Below are positions 1-6,479 of a stretch of 64,000 nt of DNA, in pieces (the stretch's first letter is position 1; each line of letters opens with the position of its first letter). The position numbers were made by a program, and so were the translations under genes. Below the pieces are notes generated by a model that searched no databases, was not told the origin of the DNA, and saw nothing but the letters and a program-made list of their open reading frames with translations. Origin of the DNA: Lachnospiraceae bacterium XBB1006. Lineage in GTDB: Bacteria > Bacillota > Clostridia > Lachnospirales > Lachnospiraceae. The stretch lies in the NCBI GenBank assembly GCA_900115795.1, contig FOXT01000005.1:57015-121014 (forward strand). The letters run 5' to 3'.

Positions 1-5
1 GTGGA

Positions 6-168
6 TTACGGCTCAGAAGATGTGGGAGCCGAGTGAGCCGTAAAAAAGGCGCCGGTGAGGTGTGTGGATTACGGCTCAGGAGAAGGGGATGCTGTGTGAA
101 CCGTAAAAAAGGCGCTGGTGTAGTGTTTGAATTACGGCCTAGGAGAAGAGTAGCTGTGTAGGCCGTAA
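6..168. repeat. three tandem hairpin repeats, 63-bp period
   Basis: Three units spaced exactly 63 bp apart each carry an inverted repeat: TTACGGCTCA/TGAGCCGTAA (6-15/34-43), TTACGGCTCA/TGAACCGTAA (69-78/97-106) and TTACGGCCTA/TAGGCCGTAA (132-141/159-168). Each right arm runs into a short A tract. Arms 1 and 3 differ in sequence but both pair perfectly, so the stem is kept by compensatory change; unit 2 has one mismatch. They lie just downstream of the minus-strand gene ending at 185. Neither strand has a U tract after the stem, so they are not ordinary terminators. The array may continue beyond the window edge. Confidence 0.75.
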
Positions 169-184
169 AAAAGAGGGAAGAAGA

Positions 185-985
185 CTAGTTGTTAAGCCAA
201 ATATCAAGTTTTTGTTCGATGAGCTTCATATTTAGTGGATGTTTGGTTGCTTCCATTGAAAAAAGAACATCGCGACCAACAAGAAAGCCATTTAATTCGT
301 AGTCGTCTAAGCGGGTAAAGTTATATTGGCAATATGAAGGATCATTGATTAGTCCTAAATGTTCCCAAAAAGCAGATTTGCGCTTCCTAACATGAAAAAG
401 TATGAAATCAGGGTAAATCTTGCGTGTTCCAAGAATTAATTCGGGTTCGTATTGATAAGGAATTCCTTTATGATAGAACAAATCAGCAAGAATTTTCTCT
501 GATTTAGAACGAACAATTTCGCCGCGCTCTGTTTCGTAAGGTGTTTCGATTTCCTTAGGATTTTGTGAACCGGGATGTTCGGCGTACCAGGTACGAATAG
601 CCTGGTTGGATAAAATGATGCGAGGATTAATCAGCTCTTTGCGTCCAACACAGAGTTGGTTGTAAAGATTTTCTAATTGATAGAAGGAGTAATCCTTCGA
701 GTACTGTTCCAGATGATATCGAAGCTTTTTGATTTTAAGCAATAATTGCTGGTCATACTCGAATTGGGCGATGCATCGTGCCTTCTCAAGTTCAGACTGT
801 GGTAAGTAGTGCCAGGTATTTGAATTCGCTTCCCTAGTGTAATACTGATGTTTACCATGAGACCGCGAAACCCGTAGTTTGTGACTTTGTAATGCCAAAT
901 TGCCATAAGAGGCTTCTTTAATAGATTGCTCTAATAAGTTTAAATTTTCTAATTGTTTCTCAATGAATAAAGTGTCTTTGTTCAA
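185..985 (-). CDS. PD-(D/E)XK nuclease-like hypothetical protein
   Basis: A 266-residue soluble protein of unknown function. It starts at a TTG (983-985) that has a strong GGAGG seven bases upstream on the minus strand; no ATG is as well placed. The N-terminal 120 residues are basic and helical. The C-terminal half has the pattern of a PD-(D/E)XK nuclease-like fold: RSKSEKILADLF (Glu), then YEPEL, then YPDFILF (Asp), then FWEHLG (Glu/His). Proteins of this kind are widespread in Lachnospiraceae without assigned function. A DNA-cleaving role is inference from the motif only. It is a single gene, divergent from the purine operon. Confidence 0.6.
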   Translation of the reverse strand: MNKDTLFIEKQLENLNLLEQSIKEASYGNLALQSHKLRVSRSHGKHQYYTREANSNTWHYLPQSELEKARCIAQFEYDQQLLLKIKKLRYHLEQYSKDYSFYQLENLYNQLCVGRKELINPRIILSNQAIRTWYAEHPGSQNPKEIETPYETERGEIVRSKSEKILADLFYHKGIPYQYEPELILGTRKIYPDFILFHVRKRKSAFWEHLGLINDPSYCQYNFTRLDDYELNGFLVGRDVLFSMEATKHPLNMKLIEQKLDIWLNN

Positions 986-1098
986 CTATTTACCTCCAAC
1001 ATAAAATGATACTTGTGTGATTCATCGCATTCCACAGAAAAGATGGATATGCGAAAATGAATATTCTAAGTGAAAAATAGAAATATGTGGTCAGAAAA

Positions 1099-1127
1099 AC
1101 CGTTTCTCATTATATACGAGAAACGGT
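1099..1127. other. perfect 10-bp inverted repeat between divergent genes
   Basis: ACCGTTTCTC (1099-1108) and GAGAAACGGT (1118-1127) form a perfect stem around a 9-base loop. On the minus strand the stem is followed by TTTTT, as in a terminator, but it lies upstream of the minus-strand gene at 985. It could be an attenuator, a terminator for read-through, or an operator for the divergent genes. The rest of 986-1180 shows nothing else I can name. Confidence 0.5.
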
Positions 1128-1179
1128 AAAAAATCAAGTATTATTAAAATCAGCGATTATACACTGCCGCATCAGTGCC

Positions 1180-1208
1180 TTGCTTTTGCGTGGGGGTTAT
1201 GGTAAGAT
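1180..1208 (+). promoter_or_regulatory. putative sigma-A promoter of the purO operon
   Basis: TTGCTT (1180-1185), a 17-base spacer and TAAGAT (1203-1208) lie about 40 bases before the purO start codon. No purine riboswitch-like fold or PurR box was recognised. Confidence 0.45.
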
Positions 1209-1249
1209 AAAAAATGTGAAAAAACTTTTAAGTTATGAGGAGATGTAGT

Positions 1250-1966
1250 ATGAAGTCAATTTCTTTGAAGACGGAACTATCAAACAATGCGTATCCGGGC
1301 CGTGGAATTATTCTTGGCAAGACACCGGACGGAAAGAAGGCTGTGGCTGCGTATTTTATAATGGGCAGAAGCGAGAACAGCAGAAACCGTGTATTTGTGG
1401 AAGATGGTGAAGGTATTCGTACGGAAGCCTTTGACCCCGCAAAATTAAGTGACCCAAGCTTAATTATCTATGCACCGGTCAGAGTGCTTGGTAATAAGAC
1501 CATCGTGACCAATGGTGACCAGACAGATACGATTTATGATTTGATGGACAGACAGCAGACCTTTGAACAGGCCCTTCGCACCCGTACTTTTGAGCCGGAT
1601 GAACCCAATTATACCCCAAGAATATCCGGAATTATGCATGTGGAGAACGGACGATTCAATTATGCCATGTCTATTTTAAAAAGCAATAACGGAAACCCTG
1701 AGGCAACCAATCGTTATACCTTTGCGTATGAGAATCCGATTGCCGGCGAAGGACATTTTATTCATACATATAAGGAAAATGCAAATCCATTGCCAAGTTT
1801 TGAAGGGGAACCGAAGCTGGTAGAGACGATGGATGATATAGAAGCCTTCACCAACCTGTTATGGGAGAGCTTAAACGAAGAGAACAAGGTTTCCTTGTTT
1901 GTTCGTTATATGGATATAGAAAGTGGTTCTTATGAAACAAGAATCATTAATAAGAACCGTAAATAA
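1250..1966 (+). CDS. purO: PurO-type IMP cyclohydrolase
   Basis: Catalyses the last step of de novo IMP synthesis, ring closure of FAICAR to IMP. The 238-residue product matches the archaeal-type IMP cyclohydrolase family (PurO), seen in the N-terminal NAYPGRGIILG segment and the RNRVF stretch, rather than the MGS-like domain of bifunctional PurH. The ATG at 1250 is preferred over 1235 because AGGAG at 1238-1242 is spaced seven bases from it. It is followed by folD and a stand-alone AICAR transformylase, so the operon carries both final reactions plus an enzyme of the formyl-folate supply. This split layout is common in Clostridia. Confidence 0.85.
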   Translation: MKSISLKTELSNNAYPGRGIILGKTPDGKKAVAAYFIMGRSENSRNRVFVEDGEGIRTEAFDPAKLSDPSLIIYAPVRVLGNKTIVTNGDQTDTIYDLMDRQQTFEQALRTRTFEPDEPNYTPRISGIMHVENGRFNYAMSILKSNNGNPEATNRYTFAYENPIAGEGHFIHTYKENANPLPSFEGEPKLVETMDDIEAFTNLLWESLNEENKVSLFVRYMDIESGSYETRIINKNRK

Positions 1967-1994
1967 ATATGAAATTATAAAGGAGAAGAACAAC

Positions 1995-2846
1995 ATGGGA
2001 CAGCAGTTATTGGGGAAAGAAGTAACTAAAGCATTAAACGAACGCATTATGGGACAGGTAGCGGAGTGCAAGGAAAAAGGCGTCGAGCCAACACTTTGTA
2101 TCATCCGCGTAGGAGAGAATCCAAGTGATATTTCTTATGAGAAAGGTGCAACGAAGCGTTGCGAGACCTTAGGCGTCAACTGTAAGAAGATTCTTTTACC
2201 GGAAACAGTAACACAGGACGAAGTGCTTAAGACGATTGACGAAGTGAACAAAGATGACGATATTCATGGCGTTTTGTTATTCCGTCCGCTTCCGAAGCAC
2301 TTGAACCAGGCGGAGATTGAGAATGCATTAGTGCCGGAGAAGGACGTGGATTGTATGACGGATTTGTCTATGTCCGGTGTTTTTACAGGAAAGAAAATTG
2401 GTTTTCCGCCATGTACTGCACAGGCGTGTATTGAAATCTTAGACCATTACGGAATTGACTGCACCGGTAAGCGCGCGGTGGTAATTGGAAGAAGTCTGGT
2501 AATTGGTAAGCCGGTTGCACAGATGTTATTGAAAAAGAATGCAACCGTCACCACTTGTCATACCAGAACCAAGGATATGCCAAGTGTAACGAAAGAAGCA
2601 GAGATTCTGGTGGTTGCTGCGGGAAAAGCAGGCGTTGTGGATGCCTCTTTTGTCAAGGAAGGACAGATTGTCATCGACGTTGGAATTAATGTGAACGAAG
2701 AGGGCAAGCTTTGCGGTGACGTGCTTTACGATGAGGTGGAACCGGTGGTAGAGATGATTACGCCGGTACCAGGCGGTGTTGGCAGCGTGACAACTTCCGT
2801 GCTTGTGTCCCATGTGGTGGAAGCAGCAATGCGAACAATTGCGTAG
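1995..2846 (+). CDS. folD: methylenetetrahydrofolate dehydrogenase FolD, likely without cyclohydrolase activity
   Basis: A 283-residue NADP-dependent methylene-THF dehydrogenase of the FolD family, feeding one-carbon units toward 10-formyl-THF. The start is the ATG at 1995 with AGGAG nine bases upstream; an in-frame extension into purO is not credible. Family marks are the VIGRSLVIGKPVA nucleotide-binding segment, DVGIN and ITPVPGGVG. In E. coli FolD the cyclohydrolase Lys lies four residues after a conserved Tyr, and a Gln sits in the QLPLP segment. Here those positions are Ala52 (after Tyr48) and Phe96 (FRPLP). The acidic residue of the EKDVD segment is kept. The protein is therefore probably a dehydrogenase only, as reported for some clostridial FolDs that rely on a separate FchA. 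Confidence 0.92.
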   Translation: MGQQLLGKEVTKALNERIMGQVAECKEKGVEPTLCIIRVGENPSDISYEKGATKRCETLGVNCKKILLPETVTQDEVLKTIDEVNKDDDIHGVLLFRPLPKHLNQAEIENALVPEKDVDCMTDLSMSGVFTGKKIGFPPCTAQACIEILDHYGIDCTGKRAVVIGRSLVIGKPVAQMLLKKNATVTTCHTRTKDMPSVTKEAEILVVAAGKAGVVDASFVKEGQIVIDVGINVNEEGKLCGDVLYDEVEPVVEMITPVPGGVGSVTTSVLVSHVVEAAMRTIA

Positions 2847-2858
2847 GAAGGATTAGAA

Positions 2859-4034
2859 ATGAAAGAATTAGAATTAAAATATGGATGTAACCCGAATCAG
2901 AAACCGGCAAAGGTATTCATGGAAAAAGGCGAATTGCCGATTACCATTTTGAACGGAAGACCGGGATACATCAACCTGCTAGATGCCTTAAATGGCTGGC
3001 AGTTGGTAAAAGAGTTGAAGGAAGCAACCGGTTTGGCGGCTGCGACATCTTTCAAACATGTATCGCCGGCAGGGGCTGCGGTAGGCGTGCCACTGACCGA
3101 GGTAGAGAAAAAGATTTACTGGGTGTCCGACTTAGGTGAGTTAAGTGAAGTGGCTACGGCTTATGCAAGAGCAAGGGGAGCAGACAGAATGTCATCCTTT
3201 GGCGATTTTATTGCATTATCCGATGTGTGTGATGTGGATACGGCGCGCATTATCAAGCGAGAAGTATCGGATGGCATCATTGCACCGGGATTTGAGCCGG
3301 AAGCATTCGAAATGTTAAAAGGCAAAAAGAAGGGCAACTACTGTATTTTGCAGATGGACCCTACTTATGTGCCGGAAGAAATTGAGCATAAGCAGGTATT
3401 TGGCGTAACATTTGAACAGGGAAGAAACAACCTGCGTATGGAGGAGAGCCTGCTTGCCAACGTGGTTACCAACAATAAGGAGATTCCTAAGGATGCTAAA
3501 CGGGATCTTTTGATTTCTCTAATCACCTTGAAATACACCCAGAGTAATTCTGTTTGCTATGTAAAGGGTGGTCAGGCCATTGGTATTGGTGCCGGACAGC
3601 AGAGTCGTATCCATTGTACGCGTTTGGCCGGACAGAAGGCGGATAACTGGTATCTGCGTCAGTCGGAAAAAGTTCTGAATCTTCCTTTTAAAGAGGGATT
3701 GGGACGCGCAGACCGTGATAATTGCATCGACGTGTACATGGGTGATGAGTGCATGGACGTGTTGGCTGACGGATGCTGGGAGCGCTATTTTACCGAAAAA
3801 CCGGCAGAATTTACCAGAGAAGAAAAACGCGCTTGGCTGGATACGTTGACAGGTGTGGCACTTGGATCCGATGCGTTTTTCCCATTTGGGGATAACATCG
3901 AGCGTGCACATAAAAGCGGTGTAAGCTACATTGCGCAGCCGGGTGGTTCCGTGCGTGATGATAACGTCATCGAGACTTGCAATAAATATGATATGGCGAT
4001 GGCATTTACCGGAGTACGGTTGTTCCATCATTAA
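2859..4034 (+). CDS. purH: phosphoribosylaminoimidazolecarboxamide (AICAR) formyltransferase, stand-alone
   Basis: Transfers a formyl group from 10-formyl-THF to AICAR giving FAICAR, the substrate of the neighbouring PurO. The 391 residues correspond to the transformylase part of PurH only, without the N-terminal IMP cyclohydrolase domain. The catalytic Lys-His pair is visible in SFKHVSPAG (Lys66-His67). Later segments [17 protein letters not shown] and [16 protein letters not shown] are typical of the family. It starts 12 bases after folD and is followed by a long terminator hairpin. The symbol purH is used loosely, since the protein is monofunctional. Confidence 0.9.
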   Translation: MKELELKYGCNPNQKPAKVFMEKGELPITILNGRPGYINLLDALNGWQLVKELKEATGLAAATSFKHVSPAGAAVGVPLTEVEKKIYWVSDLGELSEVATAYARARGADRMSSFGDFIALSDVCDVDTARIIKREVSDGIIAPGFEPEAFEMLKGKKKGNYCILQMDPTYVPEEIEHKQVFGVTFEQGRNNLRMEESLLANVVTNNKEIPKDAKRDLLISLITLKYTQSNSVCYVKGGQAIGIGAGQQSRIHCTRLAGQKADNWYLRQSEKVLNLPFKEGLGRADRDNCIDVYMGDECMDVLADGCWERYFTEKPAEFTREEKRAWLDTLTGVALGSDAFFPFGDNIERAHKSGVSYIAQPGGSVRDDNVIETCNKYDMAMAFTGVRLFHH

Positions 4035-4042
4035 GGTTTTTC

Positions 4043-4112
4043 GCGACCTGTTACAGCGGCGGAGCGCTTGCGCTACGTTGTCAAAAATCCGCCGGCTGTA
4101 ACAGGTCGCTTT
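4043..4112 (+). terminator. long rho-independent terminator after the purine operon
   Basis: GCGACCTGTTACAGC (4043-4057) pairs with GCTGTAACAGGTCGC (4095-4109). The stem continues inward through GGCGGA/TCCGCC with one bulge, giving about 21 pairs. The following T run is short. Confidence 0.7.
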
Positions 4113-4146
4113 ACGTATGTTATTGTTTGATAAGGAGAAGTTGTTG

Positions 4147-4809
4147 GTGTTAGATATTATTATTGTGGAAGATAATGTGGAAATCGCGACGCTTTTGTGC
4201 GATTTTTTACGTAAAGAAAATTATACGGTTAGCGTTGCAAAAGATGGGGAAAAGGCCCTTGATTTGTTTGAACGGTATGGTGCCAAGCTGGTTATTCTTG
4301 ATCTGATGTTGCCGGGGATGGATGGGTTTGCGGTTTGTTCGAAGATTCGGGAGAGTTCAAATGCACATATTATTATTGCCAGTGCCAAAACAGCGAAGGA
4401 CGATAAGCTGAAAGGACTGGGGCTTGGCGCCGATGACTACATCGAAAAACCCTATGATATTGACATTTTGCTTGCCAAGGTGAAAGGTATTTTTAAACGA
4501 AAATATGCCATGGAAGAATTGATTTGCGGAGATATCTGTTTAAATACCGTGACTAATCAGGTTGTGGCGCGGGGCGAGACGGTGGATGTTACCTTGAAGG
4601 AATTTGAGTTATTGAAATTTTTCATGGAAAATCAGGGGGTGACCATGAAGAAGGAGTATTTGTTTAATACCATTTGGGGAAGTGACAGTGAATCGGAGCT
4701 GCAGACACTAACGGTGCATGTGAAGTGGCTGAGAGAAAAAATAGAGGAAGACCCGAAACATCCAAAGCATATTTTGACGGAGTGGGGCGTGGGGTATCGT
4801 TTTGAGTAG
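4147..4809 (+). CDS. OmpR/PhoB-family response regulator
   Basis: A DNA-binding response regulator of about 220 residues. The receiver domain (1-115) shows the acidic pair at Glu8-Asp9, the phosphorylation site Asp52 in VILDLMLPG and Lys101 in EKPYD. A winged-helix output domain follows (about 123-220, ending in ILTEWGVGYRFE). The GTG at 4147 is preferred because AAGGAG (4132-4137) is well spaced and receivers normally begin close to the IIVEDN strand; an upstream ATG at 4117 has no such site. It overlaps the histidine kinase gene by 8 bases. The FtsX-type exporter at 6480-9611 is a plausible target. Confidence 0.9.
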   Translation: MLDIIIVEDNVEIATLLCDFLRKENYTVSVAKDGEKALDLFERYGAKLVILDLMLPGMDGFAVCSKIRESSNAHIIIASAKTAKDDKLKGLGLGADDYIEKPYDIDILLAKVKGIFKRKYAMEELICGDICLNTVTNQVVARGETVDVTLKEFELLKFFMENQGVTMKKEYLFNTIWGSDSESELQTLTVHVKWLREKIEEDPKHPKHILTEWGVGYRFE

Positions 4810-6025
4810 ATATGTAAAATTTGCAGTAGTCGTGGTGCTGGCGGAACTTTTGTTCATTGCAGTAGCCAATGTTTATCTGTTTCGGTATCAGCAAAATACC
4901 AATCATCGGATGTACCGGGTGGAAATTAGTCGGATTGTATACCGAATGGAAGAGGGACAAGCACTTAAGAATATTGATTTAGCAGATTATCCGGACATTG
5001 TGTCTGTGAAACCTTTTGTACCGGGAGCAGATGAGCGGTATGATTCTATGGTGGAAGAGGTGAATGGAAAGCTATATCGTTTTTCCTATCGGGAGAAAAA
5101 TGCCCTACAGAATCTGAGGGTGATGAATAGCATATTTGGTGGCATCCTGATTCTGACCATTGGTTTTTTATGGGGAATGGGTAGAAAACTGGTGCGTCCA
5201 TTTGTCAACATTCGAAATTTGCCGTCGGAGCTTGCCAAGGGAAATTTGACGGTTCCCATTCCGGAGGAGAAAAGTAAATTTTTCGGGCAGTTTCTCTGGG
5301 GCATGGATATGCTGCGGGAGAAGCTAGAGGAGGACAGAACCAGAGAGCTTGCGCTTTTGCGGGAGCGAAAGACCTTGATTTTGTCCCTTTCCCATGATGT
5401 GAAGACACCGCTTTCAGCTATTGAACTATACGGAAAAGCGTTGAAAAGCGGACTGTATGACACGGCCGAGAAGCAAGGAGCAGCCGTGGATGGAATCGAG
5501 AAGAACGTTGCAGAAATTAAGGATTATGTGAATGCGATTGTGGATGCTTCTCGTAATGATGTGATGTCTTTTGAAGTTAAGGATGGCGAAGTATACTTGC
5601 ATGCAATTTTGAAAGAGATTCAGACGTACTATGCAGACCGACTGAAACAAATGCGCACGCAATTTTTGGTACAGGAAGTGGAAAACTGTCTGGTGCGAGG
5701 GGATATGGACCGCATCGTGGAGGTTTTTCAGAATGTAATGGAAAATGCGATTAAGTACAGCGATGGCCAGAGCATTGCGATTGCGTTTGCCGAGGAGGAG
5801 GACTGCAAGCTGGTGCAGGTTACGAATACCGGATGCGGAATCGGGGAAGAAGAATTGCCGCACCTGTTTGATTCGTTTTACCGGGGAAGTAACAGCGAGA
5901 AGGTTGCGGGAAGTGGCCTGGGCCTCTATATTTGTAAGGAATTGATGCATCGTATGGATGGAGAGATTTTTGCAAAAATGGTGGACGGCGGATTTCAGAT
6001 TACGGTGGTGCTAAGGAAGGTGTAA
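4802..6025 (+). CDS. sensor histidine kinase
   Basis: Membrane sensor kinase of 407 residues, partner of the preceding regulator. It starts at a TTG inside the regulator gene, with stop and start overlapping. The order is TM1 (about 7-27), an extracytoplasmic region of about 80 residues, TM2 (107-127), a HAMP-like linker, HisKA with His198 in SLSHDVKTPLS, and HATPase motifs NVMENAIKYS (N box), GCGIGEEELPHLFDSFYRG (G1/F) and GSGLGLYICKEL (G2). The external loop is longer than the very short loop of BceS-type kinases, so the input signal is open. Confidence 0.9.
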   Translation: MSRYVKFAVVVVLAELLFIAVANVYLFRYQQNTNHRMYRVEISRIVYRMEEGQALKNIDLADYPDIVSVKPFVPGADERYDSMVEEVNGKLYRFSYREKNALQNLRVMNSIFGGILILTIGFLWGMGRKLVRPFVNIRNLPSELAKGNLTVPIPEEKSKFFGQFLWGMDMLREKLEEDRTRELALLRERKTLILSLSHDVKTPLSAIELYGKALKSGLYDTAEKQGAAVDGIEKNVAEIKDYVNAIVDASRNDVMSFEVKDGEVYLHAILKEIQTYYADRLKQMRTQFLVQEVENCLVRGDMDRIVEVFQNVMENAIKYSDGQSIAIAFAEEEDCKLVQVTNTGCGIGEEELPHLFDSFYRGSNSEKVAGSGLGLYICKELMHRMDGEIFAKMVDGGFQITVVLRKV

Positions 6026-6027
6026 GA

Positions 6028-6168
6028 ATGACAAAAAGAACCAAAGTGAATCCTATGCATGGCGGTGTAGAAGTGTAATTTTTGGCAAAGGGATTACAAT
6101 ACGACGAATACAAAGAAATGCTATACAGCCATGGTTTGCCGGAGACGGCGAAGGTTGTGGCGTATTGA
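6028..6168 (+). pseudogene. possible relic of a small ORF with one in-frame stop
   Basis: From the ATG at 6028 a 17-codon frame ends at TAA (6076-6078). The same frame then stays open for 29 more codons to TGA at 6166, encoding a segment with GLQYDEYKEMLYSHGLPE. This could be a 46-codon gene broken by one nonsense change, or chance. I recognise no family. Confidence 0.25.
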
Positions 6169-6185
6169 GCGTGAATTATAGAAGG

Positions 6186-6220
6186 GAGTGTTGTTACAGA
6201 CAACGCTCTTTTTCTTTTTT
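6186..6220 (+). terminator. rho-independent terminator after the two-component system
   Basis: GAGTGTTGT (6186-6194) pairs with ACAACGCTC (6200-6208, one G-T pair) and is followed by TTTTTCTTTTTT. It separates the kinase gene from the exporter operon. Confidence 0.8.
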
Positions 6221-6290
6221 AAATCAGTTTGAAAATATGTTACAATAAAAAAATGAAATCCATTTAAGGATTCTTTAATAATTGTCGCGG

Positions 6291-6296
6291 TATAGT
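6291..6296 (+). promoter_or_regulatory. possible -10 box of the exporter operon
   Basis: TATAGT at 6291-6296 has no good -35 match 17 bases upstream, as expected for a promoter needing an activator such as the neighbouring response regulator. If used, the transcript start would be near 6303, and the inserted 143-bp element would lie wholly in the 5' untranslated leader. Confidence 0.3.
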
Positions 6297-6313
6297 ATGG
6301 TTAGAAAAGAAAA

Positions 6314-6456
6314 TAGTTAATTGCGAAACTCTTATGCCACGACCGTGGCATGTTGAATTTGCATAAAAATCGTTCTCGCAAGTTAACTTGCAGAGACGAT
6401 TTATTATGCAAATTGCTCATGCGGCATTCGCCGCAGAGCAGTTTCGCAAATACCTA
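6314..6456 (+). mobile_element. 143-bp MITE-like element, copy A
   Basis: A non-coding element identical over 145 bp (including shared edge bases) to the reverse complement of 13628-13772. Its ends are imperfect 17-bp terminal inverted repeats with the shared core TTGCGAAACT. It is flanked by a near-perfect 12-bp direct repeat, TAGAAAAGAAAA (6302-6313) and TAGAAAAGCAAA (6457-6468), which looks like a target duplication. Internal palindromes (ATGCCACG/CGTGGCAT, AATTTGCATAA/TTATGCAAATT, GCAAGTTAACTTGC, TGCGGC/GCCGCA) would let it fold as a multi-arm structure. It encodes no protein. It sits directly before the ribosome binding site of the permease gene at 6480. Confidence 0.85.
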
Positions 6457-6479
6457 TAGAAAAGCAAAGGAGGAATGGC

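Noticed and set aside
6-168. CRISPR-like short repeat array
   Set aside because: Only three units, stem bases vary between units, the regular 63-bp period includes the whole unit, and no cas gene is present.
1009-1180. Purine riboswitch before purO
   Set aside because: No three-way-junction pattern or conserved loop words; only the 10-bp dyad at 1099-1127 is present.
1923-1994. Longer N terminus for FolD
   Set aside because: It overlaps purO, has no ribosome binding site and is not part of the family; the ATG at 1995 has AGGAG in place.
6082-6168. Independent small gene starting at TTG 6082
   Set aside because: No ribosome binding site and only 28 codons; kept as part of a possible broken frame.
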